Source: Micavibrio_C sp965231165 (GTDB taxonomy: Bacteria; Pseudomonadota; Alphaproteobacteria; Micavibrionales; Micavibrionaceae). From it: 64,000 bases of DNA. The translations under genes and the position numbers were made by a program. The stretch lies in the NCBI GenBank assembly GCA_965231165.1, contig OZ246421.1, positions 992,001 to 1,056,000 on the forward strand, written 5' to 3'. A model generated the notes under the pieces. That model was not told the DNA's origin. It made no database searches and saw only the letters and a list, made by a program, of their open reading frames with translations. This document shows, piece by piece, positions 18,089 to 27,005 of the stretch. The first letter of the stretch is position 1, and every line of letters starts with the position of its first letter.

Positions 18089-18835
18089 ATGGAAGAACAT
18101 GTCTATCACCGCATGGCTGAAATACAGGATCGCCATTGGTGGTATGAAGCGCGACGTCAAATTCTATCAACTCTTATTGCAAAACTGAAACTGCCGCCGC
18201 AGGCGCGCATTCTGGAAGTGGGCTCCGGCCCCGGCGCCAATATAAAGATGCTGTCGGCATTTGGCGATTTGTCCGTTCTTGAGCCTGACGACTTTTCGCG
18301 GGCTCATATTATCAAGACTTACGGATTGCCGGAAAACCGTGTGAAGAACGGCATGCTGCCCGGCGATATCCCGTTCGATAATAATTTCGACCTGATTTGC
18401 GCTTTTGATGTCATTGAGCATATCGAACAAGACAGCGCATCGCTGAAAGACCTGTTTAAATCACTTAAAACAGGCGGCTATGCCGTTTTCTCGGTTCCCG
18501 CCTATCAGTTTCTTTGGTCATCGCATGATGAGGCCCTGCACCATAAGCGCCGTTACACGCGCCCGGCCTTTGGCACCCTGCTAAAGCAGTCCGGTTTTCA
18601 AGTGGAATTCATTTCCTATTACAATACGGCCTTATTTCCATTGATTGCCATCGTACGGTTAGCCAAGAAGTTTTTAGGAATAAAAAAGGGTGCTGATGAC
18701 ACCCTGCCCCGCTTCCCTATTGTGAACATCCTGTTGCGCACGATCTTTGCGACGGAAAAATATATCCTGAATCCTATAGCCCTCCCCTTTGGCGTGTCGA
18801 TTGTTGCGGTTTGCAGAAAACAAAATGATTCATAA
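18089..18835 (+). CDS. Class I SAM-dependent methyltransferase
   Basis: A 248-aa methyltransferase with motif I ILEVGSGPGANI, an acidic post-I residue in VLEPDDFSR, and the ICAFDVIEHIEQD motif II region. The middle contains LHHKRRYTRP, common in methyltransferases of polysaccharide loci. A hydrophobic stretch near 180-200 may touch the membrane. The substrate is unknown; a sugar or lipid-linked intermediate of the neighbouring glycosyltransferases is likely by context. Confidence 0.85.
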   Translation: MEEHVYHRMAEIQDRHWWYEARRQILSTLIAKLKLPPQARILEVGSGPGANIKMLSAFGDLSVLEPDDFSRAHIIKTYGLPENRVKNGMLPGDIPFDNNFDLICAFDVIEHIEQDSASLKDLFKSLKTGGYAVFSVPAYQFLWSSHDEALHHKRRYTRPAFGTLLKQSGFQVEFISYYNTALFPLIAIVRLAKKFLGIKKGADDTLPRFPIVNILLRTIFATEKYILNPIALPFGVSIVAVCRKQNDS

Positions 18836-19247
18836 TTTTTCTCCTACGGCATGGTTACGGCAATTGATCGTTTTTTGCGGCGTTGGCGTTATAAACACCA
18901 TATTTTCCCTTTTGATTATTTTTGTACTTTCCGCCGGGTTGGGCATTCACTACGTCGTGGCGAATGCCATAGGATATGGGTGCGGCCTTGTGCTGGGTTT
19001 CTGCATGCACAAAACATATACTTTTCGCTCTGACAGGCAGCACTTTAGACTGCACGGCCAAATACTCGCCTTTTTTTCCATTTTCCTGATTTCTTATGGA
19101 TGCCAGCTAGCCTTTCTCGTTATGCTGGTCGAAACCTTTCATGTTCCGGATATGCTTGCGCAAATCATCGCGTGGTTTCTGTATGTTCCCGTGAGCTTTC
19201 TGGGGAATAAATATTTAACATTCCGTCATAAGCCTCCTTCTTCATAA
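18825..19247 (+). CDS. GtrA-like flippase/membrane protein
   Basis: A 140-aa protein with four predicted membrane helices and the GtrA-type features FCGVGVINTIFSLLI near the N-terminus and FLGNKYLTFRH near the C-terminus. GtrA proteins are thought to flip polyprenyl-phosphate sugars across the membrane. ATG 18825 overlaps the end of the methyltransferase gene by 11 bases; the longer frame from 18789 lies wholly in that gene and is less likely. The stop is immediately followed by the next ATG. Confidence 0.85.
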   Translation: MIHNFSPTAWLRQLIVFCGVGVINTIFSLLIIFVLSAGLGIHYVVANAIGYGCGLVLGFCMHKTYTFRSDRQHFRLHGQILAFFSIFLISYGCQLAFLVMLVETFHVPDMLAQIIAWFLYVPVSFLGNKYLTFRHKPPSS

Positions 19248-20813
19248 ATGAAAAACTTTTATCTCTCCCTTCCCGGTAACAAGACCCCGCTTGTCGAATT
19301 CCTGTTCTGGACACTGGTGGCTTACGCCCTGTTCACATGGTTTTCGATTCATATCCATACCAGCATTACGGCAGACACATTATGGCTCTGCGATGCTGCA
19401 GGGCGCCTTCTCTCCGGCGAAAAAATGGGCGAGTCCTATTACGACCCCAACCCGCCCCTAAGCGTTCTTTTATATGTGCCGCCGGTTCTGCTGTCGTTGA
19501 CAGGATGGGCGACCGTTTATCAGTCCGTGTTTTTTTATGTTTTATTGCTTTTGGCGGGCGCGAGCTTTGCCACATATTGCATTCTGAAATTCATCCCCGG
19601 CCTTGAAGCAACTACGATATTATTGATTACGGTCACACTGATTATTTTCAACACCATCGTGACATCGATCAGCTTTACAGAGCGTGATCAAATGATTGGG
19701 ATGTGGTTGTTACCGTTTGTCCTGACGCAAATAGCCATCACAAAAAAATGGCCGCTGCCGTCCACGCTCAAACATGCCACATTATTGACAGGCGCAGTGC
19801 TGATCCTGCTAAAACCCCACTACGGGCTATTCCCTGCCCTGATATTACTACACAGGGTCGTTACACAAAAACGACTGAACGTCTGGAAAGACGCCGATTT
19901 TCTTTATCTGGCCTGCGCCGTTCTCAGTTATGCTGCCATTCTGGTCATTTTTTTCAGTGATTATCTGCGCGTCGTCCTACCCGATGTTATAAATTTGTAT
20001 CTTCACAACGAATCCACCTTTGCTTTAATGAGAGGGATTTTATGGGCACTGGTCTTCCTGATTGGAATATCGACAGCCGCGATCATCAACAATAAATCCT
20101 GGATCATCTATTTCCTGTTTATAGCCGCATTCGTGAACCTGATCCCCTTTATCGTGCAAATGCGGGGTTATTCCTATCACCTGTTCCCTGCATTAACATT
20201 TTTCTGGTGCGGCGCCGCCGTTCTCGGCAAGGAGACCTTGCAAAAAATTATGGCGCCGCATTACGCCCTGATCGCTATGATGCTAATCATTATAGTTGCA
20301 GCGCTTGCCTTAAGCCCTGCCCGCATGCATTTCCCCACGCATGAACAGTACAAAGAATTGCCGCTGGCGAAATTTTTAGAGAGTTGTGAAGATCCCTGCC
20401 CGGTCTTTGTTTTGAACGACCATATTGAAATTATGCACCAGACGGCCCTTTACAGTCATAAGCCGTGGGCATCGCGGTTTCCGTCTTTCTGGTTTATTCC
20501 CGGCATATTCGACACAGACAATACTTCACCGGAAGCGTTTGCCGCCTATCGCGCCAAATACGGATATATGGTTGCTGAAGATCTGGCCCGCTATAAGCCC
20601 AAGCTCGTTCTGATCGGCAGTTTCAAGCTGAAGGATGAAACGACATTCGATTTCCTGAATTTTTTTAGCGCCGAAGAAGCATTCCGCCGGGAATGGGCGC
20701 ATTATAAAAAGAAAGATGATTTCACCATGGACCAACGGGTTTATTTCAAAGGCACCAGCCTGGATAAACCGCGCCCTATGGTCTATCAGGTGTTTGAACG
20801 TAAAAACGACTAG
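19248..20813 (+). CDS. Polytopic membrane protein, likely GT-C glycosyltransferase
   Basis: A 521-aa protein with about ten membrane helices and a C-terminal soluble domain (about 370-521). The first periplasmic loop after helix 1 contains TADTLWLCDAAGRLLSGEKMGESYYDPNPPLS, an acidic-plus-aromatic loop of the kind that houses the catalytic site in PMT/ArnT-like GT-C enzymes. It directly follows the GtrA-like gene with no spacer. By position it would be the third component, transferring the flipped sugar to a lipid or protein acceptor. That assignment is inference; the family match is not certain. Confidence 0.75.
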   Translation: MKNFYLSLPGNKTPLVEFLFWTLVAYALFTWFSIHIHTSITADTLWLCDAAGRLLSGEKMGESYYDPNPPLSVLLYVPPVLLSLTGWATVYQSVFFYVLLLLAGASFATYCILKFIPGLEATTILLITVTLIIFNTIVTSISFTERDQMIGMWLLPFVLTQIAITKKWPLPSTLKHATLLTGAVLILLKPHYGLFPALILLHRVVTQKRLNVWKDADFLYLACAVLSYAAILVIFFSDYLRVVLPDVINLYLHNESTFALMRGILWALVFLIGISTAAIINNKSWIIYFLFIAAFVNLIPFIVQMRGYSYHLFPALTFFWCGAAVLGKETLQKIMAPHYALIAMMLIIIVAALALSPARMHFPTHEQYKELPLAKFLESCEDPCPVFVLNDHIEIMHQTALYSHKPWASRFPSFWFIPGIFDTDNTSPEAFAAYRAKYGYMVAEDLARYKPKLVLIGSFKLKDETTFDFLNFFSAEEAFRREWAHYKKKDDFTMDQRVYFKGTSLDKPRPMVYQVFERKND

Positions 20814-20943
20814 CTTTTATTTATCATAATAATGAAAATTGATGATTTTTATTAACCGTGCGTTATATTTCCAACATTAGAATTGAACATTAATTTCGCT
20901 GATCTATCATTCGATAGACAACACCCGCCAGGAGATAGCCTCT

Positions 20944-21912
20944 ATGACCGCCGAAGCCAAAATCCTTCCCGAGCCGAATACAAAATACCGCCTGATCACG
21001 CGTAGTGACATGGATGGTCTGGTCTGCGGGATCATCCTGAAGGAACTGGACCTGATCGATGAAGTCCTGTTCGCGCACCCCAAGGACATGCAGGACGGCA
21101 AGATTGAAGTCAGCGCCCGCGATATTAGCACCAACCTGCCCTATGCTGCGGGCGTCTATCTTTGCTTTGACCACCATGCCAGTGAAGCTGAACGTGTCGG
21201 CGGCATGGCCCGCAACCATGTTATCGATGTAAATGCCCCTTCCGCCGCGCGTGTGCTCTATAATTATTTTGGCGGCAAATCCAACCCCCGTCTGGCGCGC
21301 ATTGGCGACGACATGATGACGGCGGTGGACAAGGCCGACTCTGCCGGGTTCACCCGCGAAGACATTCTTGATCCGCAAGGATGGGAATTACTGAGCTTTA
21401 TCATGGACGCCCGCACTGGCCTTGGCCGCTTCCGTGATTTCAATATCTCAAATTTCCAGTTGATGATGAGGCTGATCGATTACTGTCGCGAGGTCCATTC
21501 GATTGAGGAAATTCTTGAAATTTCCGATGTCAAGGAACGTGTCGAGCTTTATCATTCACAAGCGATGAAAGCCCGCCAGCAGATTGAACGCTGCGCACAG
21601 GTTAAGGGCAATCTCGTCGTTCTGGACCTGCGTAATGAAGACCAGATATGGGCGGCCAACCGCTTCGTCATTTATGCACTATTCCCCCATTGCAATATTT
21701 CCATTCACGCCATGTGGGGCAAAGGCCAGCAGAACACTGTGTTCGCCACCGGCAAATCGATTCTCAACCGCACCAGCCGCACCCATGTTGGCAATCTAAT
21801 GCTGAAATATGGCGGCGGCGGACATGAAGCTGCCGGCACATGCCAGATCGACAACGATAAGGCCGAGTCTGTCCTGCAGGAATTGATTGAGCAGATCAAT
21901 AAAGACGGCTGA
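20944..21912 (+). CDS. DHH/DHHA1 family phosphoesterase
   Basis: A 322-aa member of the DHH superfamily (nanoRNase, c-di-nucleotide phosphodiesterase or exopolyphosphatase-like). RSDMDGLVCG near the N-terminus provides metal-ligand aspartates, the DHH signature is in CFDHHASE, and the C-terminal DHHA1 domain ends with GGGGHEAAGTC. GGAG precedes the ATG. The stop TGA shares its last base with the photolyase ATG, so the two are translationally coupled. Which phosphoester it cleaves cannot be told from sequence. Confidence 0.88.
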   Translation: MTAEAKILPEPNTKYRLITRSDMDGLVCGIILKELDLIDEVLFAHPKDMQDGKIEVSARDISTNLPYAAGVYLCFDHHASEAERVGGMARNHVIDVNAPSAARVLYNYFGGKSNPRLARIGDDMMTAVDKADSAGFTREDILDPQGWELLSFIMDARTGLGRFRDFNISNFQLMMRLIDYCREVHSIEEILEISDVKERVELYHSQAMKARQQIERCAQVKGNLVVLDLRNEDQIWAANRFVIYALFPHCNISIHAMWGKGQQNTVFATGKSILNRTSRTHVGNLMLKYGGGGHEAAGTCQIDNDKAESVLQELIEQINKDG

Positions 21913-23351
21913 TGCCTGCCCCCGCTCCTGTCATTGTCTGGTTCCGGCAGGATTTACGCCTGACCGATAATCCCGCTTTGCGTGATGCGGTAAAATCGGG
22001 CGCGCCGATTATCCCGGTTTATATTCTGGACGACAAGAATGCTGGTTCATGGAAGATGGGTGGTGCCAGCCGCTGGTGGCTGCATCATTCGCTAACAGAA
22101 CTCAACAAATCCCTTTCCGGCAATCTCGCCTGTTATGCAGGTGATGCCCGTGACATTATCACCCGCTTGGTGAAATCATCCCAAGCACACGGCGTTTACT
22201 GGAATCGTTGTTACGAACCATGGCGGATGGAACGCGATACCGCGATCAAAACCATGCTGGAAGAAAATGGTATCGCGGTTAACAGCACAAATGCCGGACT
22301 GCTGTTTGAACCATGGACAGTCAAGAAAGACGACGGTACGCCTTACCGCGTATTCACGCCGTTCTTCCGGCGCGGGTGCGTAAAGGCCGCACAGCCCGAT
22401 TCCCCCATACCCGCACCACCAAAGATCACGTTCGCTACCCAACCAAAGGATGCCCTGACGGTTGATAATCTCCGCTTGCTGCCCGCAACACCGCGCTGGG
22501 ACAAAAAGATGGAAGCATACTGGTCCATCGGCGAAAAAGGCGCGCAGAAACAGCTGGCGCATTTTCTGGAGGAAGGTCTTCATGGTTATAAGGAAGGCCG
22601 CAACAATCCGGCGGAAGATCACGTATCGCGCCTTTCCCCCTACCTGCATTTCGGTGAAATTTCGCCGCGCACCGTCTGGCATGCGATACGCCAGCGCATG
22701 ATTGCCGATCACGCCGAAACTGATGGCGATCATTATTTGAGCGAGTTGGGCTGGCGCGAATTCTCGCACAGCCTGCTCTATTTCAATCACAATCTCCCCA
22801 CCGATCCGTTGCAGACACGGTTTAACGCCTTCCCATGGCACAGCGATGACAAGTCCCTGCTGGCATGGCAACGCGGCATGACAGGATACCCTATCGTCGA
22901 TGCGGGTATGCGCGAACTGTGGGAAACCGGATACATGCATAACCGTGTACGCATGATCGTCGGCTCTTTCCTTGTGAAAGATTTGCTGCTGCCATGGCAG
23001 GACGGTGAAAAATGGTTCTGGGATTGTCTGGTCGATGCCGATCTGGCCAATAACGCCGCCAGCTGGCAGTGGATCGCCGGATGCGGTGCCGATGCCGCCC
23101 CCTATTTCCGCGTTTTTAATCCCGTTGGGCAGGGTGAGAAATTTGACGCGCAGGGCGCTTACGTCCGCCGCTGGTGCCCGGAACTGAGCAAACTGCCGGA
23201 CGATCTGATCCACCGTCCCTGGGAAGCGCCGCCATTGATCCTTCAGCAAGCGGGTGTTACGCTTGGCAAGATCTATCCCCTGCCGATTGTCGATCATAAA
23301 CTGGCGCGGGACCGGGCGCTGGCCGCATTTCAGGCCACGAAGAACGCATAG
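21912..23351 (+). CDS. phrB: Deoxyribodipyrimidine photolyase
   Basis: Light-driven repair of cyclobutane pyrimidine dimers; 479 aa. The N-terminal alpha/beta antenna domain starts VIVWFRQDLRLTDNPAL. The FAD-binding helical domain shows EGRNNPAEDHVSRLSPYLHFGEIS-type motifs, WREFSHSLLYF, and WNRWE-like positions around TGYPIVDAGMRELWETGYMHNR, typical of class I CPD photolyases. A cryptochrome-like role cannot be excluded, but the coupled phosphoesterase and the full length fit a repair enzyme. Confidence 0.93.
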   Translation: MPAPAPVIVWFRQDLRLTDNPALRDAVKSGAPIIPVYILDDKNAGSWKMGGASRWWLHHSLTELNKSLSGNLACYAGDARDIITRLVKSSQAHGVYWNRCYEPWRMERDTAIKTMLEENGIAVNSTNAGLLFEPWTVKKDDGTPYRVFTPFFRRGCVKAAQPDSPIPAPPKITFATQPKDALTVDNLRLLPATPRWDKKMEAYWSIGEKGAQKQLAHFLEEGLHGYKEGRNNPAEDHVSRLSPYLHFGEISPRTVWHAIRQRMIADHAETDGDHYLSELGWREFSHSLLYFNHNLPTDPLQTRFNAFPWHSDDKSLLAWQRGMTGYPIVDAGMRELWETGYMHNRVRMIVGSFLVKDLLLPWQDGEKWFWDCLVDADLANNAASWQWIAGCGADAAPYFRVFNPVGQGEKFDAQGAYVRRWCPELSKLPDDLIHRPWEAPPLILQQAGVTLGKIYPLPIVDHKLARDRALAAFQATKNA

Positions 23352-23369
23352 AATATCAGGGGGCATACA

Positions 23370-24269
23370 ATGACGGCATTTCCAACATTAAAACCCGGCG
23401 ACACCATCGGCATCATGGCACCCGCCAGCCGCACGGATCGCGTACGCGTAGATGAGGCCGTCAAAACACTTGAAAGCATGGGATACAAGGTCAAGGTGCA
23501 TGCGCAGACCCATCTAGGTTTTCATTCATCGGCAGGGCACCCCGCCGACAAGGTTAAAGCGTTCGAAGATTTATGGGGCGACCCGGATGTCAAGGCGATC
23601 ATGGCGGCCCGCGGCGGTAACGAATCCGGAGAAATGCTACCTGCCCTCGATTATAAAAAACTCGGTGGTACACCTAAAATATTGATCGGTTACAGCGATG
23701 TCACCGCCCTGCTGCTCGCTATCAACAAACATGCCGATATTGTCACCTTCCACGGCCCGGTACTGCACGGTCTGAACAGCATGAACCAGGGGCACCTGAC
23801 ACAATGTTTCCGCATGCTCTCAGGCCATGAGAAAAACATTGATATCTCCGGCAGCCAGACATTGCAGCCCGGCACCGCGCAAGGCCGCCTGATCGGCGGA
23901 AATTTGAGCATTCTTTGCAGCCTGATGGGCACACCGTACCAGCCTGATTTCAAAGGCGCTCTCTTATTCATCGAAGATATCGGTGACGAGTTTTCACGTA
24001 TCAACCGCTTCTTCCTGCAACTGAAACTCGCTGGCGTTTTTAACGAGATCAGCGGCCTGATCGTCGGCGATTTCTCCGGTCTCACCGAGAAAGGCGGCCT
24101 GAAATTCGATCGTTCGGTCATGGACATGCTGAAACATCACACGCAAGGCACATCATTCCCTATCGTGACGGAAGCCCCCTTCGGACATCAGAACGCCTTG
24201 ATTACACTGCCCATAGGCGCGGCTGCTGAATTGACGGCGACGCAGACACCCACATTAAGACTTGTTTAA
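23370..24269 (+). CDS. Muramoyltetrapeptide carboxypeptidase (LD-carboxypeptidase, S66)
   Basis: A 299-aa LdcA-type enzyme that trims the terminal D-Ala of murein tetrapeptides during cytoplasmic recycling. It begins DTIGIMAPAS, carries the nucleophile S109 in LIGYSDVTALL, the catalytic Glu in LFIEDIGDE, and the His in EAPFGHQNA. No signal peptide, consistent with a cytoplasmic location. Its 3' end overlaps the convergent NTF2-like gene by 15 bases. Confidence 0.93.
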   Translation: MTAFPTLKPGDTIGIMAPASRTDRVRVDEAVKTLESMGYKVKVHAQTHLGFHSSAGHPADKVKAFEDLWGDPDVKAIMAARGGNESGEMLPALDYKKLGGTPKILIGYSDVTALLLAINKHADIVTFHGPVLHGLNSMNQGHLTQCFRMLSGHEKNIDISGSQTLQPGTAQGRLIGGNLSILCSLMGTPYQPDFKGALLFIEDIGDEFSRINRFFLQLKLAGVFNEISGLIVGDFSGLTEKGGLKFDRSVMDMLKHHTQGTSFPIVTEAPFGHQNALITLPIGAAAELTATQTPTLRLV

Positions 24270-24716
24270 CCGCGGAAAAATCCGCCCCAGCAATGACCGG
24301 GACGGCAGCGGCAGGCGTTCGTACATATCCGGGTAATCCATGTGCGCCAGCACCAATCCGTCATTCGAAAACATGATTTCAGAAACACCCTGCCTGACGT
24401 CTTCAATACCGTCGCGGCGGCATGAGAATGTCCAGCGCAGATAAACGGTCTGTCCGGTCTGCCCCCACGCATGATCACTGATCCTGATTTTTGGGCTTTG
24501 CACAGTTTCCAATCGCCGCCTAAAAATACCGGCAATCTCATCCGATCCACGCACATCATACAAAGAGTCGGCATAGCGCATGCCGGGGGCTGCCAGTTTA
24601 TCGAGCAGCCGCACGGAACGCGTCGTCATTTTCTCCAGATACTGGATATAATCCTCAAGCGGCTTTTGAAGTGCCATTGCCGGATTGATCCTCGCGATTG
24701 CATTATCCTGCGTCAT
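24255..24716 (-). CDS. NTF2/SnoaL-like fold protein
   Basis: A 153-aa protein with the pattern of a SnoaL-like NTF2-fold domain: the N-terminal helix YIQYLEKMTTRSVRLLDKLAAPGMRYADSLYDVRG, a middle strand VYLRWTFSCRR, and DVRQGVSEIMFSNDGLVLAHMDYPD near the end. Such domains are cyclases, isomerases or binding proteins; no specific function can be given. Convergent with and overlapping the LD-carboxypeptidase gene. Confidence 0.7.
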   Translation of the reverse strand: MTQDNAIARINPAMALQKPLEDYIQYLEKMTTRSVRLLDKLAAPGMRYADSLYDVRGSDEIAGIFRRRLETVQSPKIRISDHAWGQTGQTVYLRWTFSCRRDGIEDVRQGVSEIMFSNDGLVLAHMDYPDMYERLPLPSRSLLGRIFPRLNKS

Positions 24717-24828
24717 TACTCCTCACCTTCTTGAAATATGGAAATTAATTAGAGTGGGCTTCCATAGTGAGTTTAGAAGATATATATAAAGTTCTTATCA
24801 TCATAAAAACTAAATAAGGGGAAAAGCA

Positions 24829-25206
24829 ATGGACGCTGCACTGGAGCAAGATATCCGTGAACTGGGAATACGTATCAAGAGACAAATTGAATTGTTTCCT
24901 GTGATTGATAGTACAGAGCCATCCCTTAATGATGAAATCATAGAAAACAGCAAAGCTTGTCTTGCACTGAGCTTAAAGATTGAACAAGCCGCAAATATTA
25001 CATCAAGAGAGGGCGATAGCGCCGTTGCTCTCCTGGGTGGTATTGTTGATTACTGCAAAGCGCAGGGATCAGATGCTGCCGATGATCTGGGAGAATGCAT
25101 GCCTGTGTTGGAAGCGCTATTGCAAGAACTTCCCGCAGATGTGTGCCCTACCGATCAGAACATTGCTGAAGCTGCCAGAAAAGTTCAGCAACACCCTCAG
25201 CCTTAA
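24829..25206 (+). CDS. Hypothetical protein
   Basis: A 125-aa acidic, mostly helical protein with a good ribosome site (AAGGGGAAAAGCA before ATG). The preceding 100 bases are very AT-rich and probably hold its promoter. No motif recognised. Its codon use is AT-richer than the neighbours. The stop overlaps the stop of the convergent SDR gene. Confidence 0.6.
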   Translation: MDAALEQDIRELGIRIKRQIELFPVIDSTEPSLNDEIIENSKACLALSLKIEQAANITSREGDSAVALLGGIVDYCKAQGSDAADDLGECMPVLEALLQELPADVCPTDQNIAEAARKVQQHPQP

Positions 25207-26042
25207 GCAGCCTTAGAAGTATCAGGACGTGACTGATCTTTATGATCGTCATGTCCTTCTGGCTTCTTAAATTGTTGTTCCTTGATTTTGCCAATCGTCC
25301 AGATATAGGCCTGGTCCGGTAACAGCCCTACCAGTTTCGTCAGCAGACTGAACACCCACGGAAACGCGATTTCAAAAAATCCGCCGTTCAGTCCGCGTAC
25401 CAGATCGTCAGCCGCCGCATCAACATCCATCAGCATCGGCATATAAAATTTGTTTCTGTCGGTCATCGGCGTTTTGACGAATCCGGGGTTAATGATTTGC
25501 ACCTTGATATCGGTGCTGTGCGCCTCTACCGCTATCGCTTCCACCAGATTAATCAAAGCCGCCTTGCTGGAACCGTAAGACAGAGAACGCGGCAAACCGC
25601 GATAGCCCGCGACACTCGCCACAACCGCCAGATGACCCCGGTTGCGGGATTTGAATTTCTTCAGGATCGGTTCAAGGCAGTTGGCGGTGCCAAACACATT
25701 GACCTCGTACTGTGCCTTCAAATGATCGGCGGTGAATTCCTCGATCGTATCGGGCATGTAAACGCCCGCATTCAGGATTGCGAGATCAATCGGGCCAATA
25801 TCATTTTCAATCTTATCAACCATGTCCGCCATGGCACGGGCATCGGTAATATCACCGGGATAGTTCACAACCCGCCCGCCGCCGCCGAAAGCCTCCACAT
25901 GGTGAACCAGCACTTCAATCTTGTCTTGGGAGCGCGCCGTGGCCGCCACAATCCAGCCATCTTTCACCAGACGCAGCGCCGTAGCCGCCCCGATGCCCGA
26001 AGAAGCGCCTGTAATCCATGCAATTTTGTGATTTTCGGGCAT
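25203..26042 (-). CDS. Short-chain dehydrogenase/reductase
   Basis: A 279-aa classical SDR. The cofactor motif TGASSGIG is at 11-18, NAG at about 91-93, the catalytic Ser is near 143, and Y156/K160 lie in SYGSSK. An extra C-terminal region (about 220-260) is hydrophobic (FPWVFSLLTKLVGLLP) and may bind membrane. The tail is His/Asp/Lys-rich. ATG 26042 is chosen because TGASSGIG then sits at the usual distance; the frame continues to 26099. Substrate unknown. Confidence 0.88.
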   Translation of the reverse strand: MPENHKIAWITGASSGIGAATALRLVKDGWIVAATARSQDKIEVLVHHVEAFGGGGRVVNYPGDITDARAMADMVDKIENDIGPIDLAILNAGVYMPDTIEEFTADHLKAQYEVNVFGTANCLEPILKKFKSRNRGHLAVVASVAGYRGLPRSLSYGSSKAALINLVEAIAVEAHSTDIKVQIINPGFVKTPMTDRNKFYMPMLMDVDAAADDLVRGLNGGFFEIAFPWVFSLLTKLVGLLPDQAYIWTIGKIKEQQFKKPEGHDDHKDQSRPDTSKAA

Positions 26043-26125
26043 ATTTCCACTCCTGATTAAATTGATTTTAACCACATACCAACGAAAATAGAATAGCAAC
26101 CATTCGTATGGAGTTTTCAGTATAT

Positions 26126-26506
26126 ATGGGCATGAGAGGCTTAAACCACCCCGGGGTGGAAATGGTGGACCATTTGCGCGATACAGGGGCGACCCCGGAA
26201 TCCATCAAGGACATGCTTTATCAGAACCATCAATCCCTTCATGATATGTTGTCAGAACTGAACCCGGAATCCCGTATGCCGGGGCATATTTTCGAGCTGC
26301 ATACCCTTGAAATCGCCCTCGCCTACAATGATATCCGGGACCTGGGCAGCCCTGCGCAGCTCAAAAAACTGGATATGGCGCATAAGGGTTGCTCAACCCG
26401 CGGCACACCGCTGGCGTCCACTTTCCACAAGCGCGCACGACAGATGGCCCTGACCTCCAAGGAATGCGGACTGGTGGCCACCGGCGTCAAGACCCGCTTC
26501 CGTTAA
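26126..26506 (+). CDS. Small hypothetical protein, paralogue A
   Basis: From ATG 26126 (MGMRGLNHPGVEMVDHLR) the product is 126 aa. The ORF opens at 26108, so the start is uncertain. It is related to the next gene: both begin with HPG(V/I)(E/D)MV(D/E)(H/N)LR, have an acidic helix, and share a central (L/Y)E(I/V)ALAY..I.D motif followed by a cysteine-containing segment. No known family recognised; no signal or membrane helix. Confidence 0.6.
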   Translation: MGMRGLNHPGVEMVDHLRDTGATPESIKDMLYQNHQSLHDMLSELNPESRMPGHIFELHTLEIALAYNDIRDLGSPAQLKKLDMAHKGCSTRGTPLASTFHKRARQMALTSKECGLVATGVKTRFR

Positions 26507-26567
26507 TTCCCGTAATTTGTATTTTTTTAAGCTCTTTTTGCTAGGTTAAACCCAGCAGGAGATTGAT

Positions 26568-26945
26568 ATGACATTCAGACACCCCGGTATTGATATGGTT
26601 GAAAACCTGCGCGCCCGCGGTGACCGCGATGATGACGCCATTACGTCACGGTTGCGGATGGAAAAATCGGCACTCAATCTGGCGATGGAAAGAACATCAC
26701 AGGAAGATGCCTCCAAGCTCGATCCCAAAGACATCACGATGCTGCGCGGTTATGAAGTTGCCTTGGCATATCTCAGCATTCACGACCCGCAAAACATGGC
26801 CGCGCAGAATAAATTGCGCTGCGCGATAGATGGCAAAACCCCTACCGGTCAACCCAGCGAATCCAGCGTTTATAACGCCCGCCGGGAACATGCCATAACA
26901 ACCAATTCCCCGCAGGCGCGTGTAACTACCCATCTGGATTTTTAA
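26568..26945 (+). CDS. Small hypothetical protein, paralogue B
   Basis: A 125-aa protein with a good ribosome site (CAGGAGATTGAT before ATG). It begins MTFRHPGIDMVENLRARGD and is a diverged tandem copy of the preceding small gene, 61 bases downstream of it. The shared core is the N-terminal HPG..MV..LR block and the central EVALAYLSIHDP block. The function is unknown; the conserved blocks suggest a small helical domain. Confidence 0.65.
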   Translation: MTFRHPGIDMVENLRARGDRDDDAITSRLRMEKSALNLAMERTSQEDASKLDPKDITMLRGYEVALAYLSIHDPQNMAAQNKLRCAIDGKTPTGQPSESSVYNARREHAITTNSPQARVTTHLDF

Positions 26946-27005
26946 CCAGTAGCTCTATATCCGTTCCTCTACTATCCTGAAAGCCGGATGAGAGGATTGG
27001 CGTAG

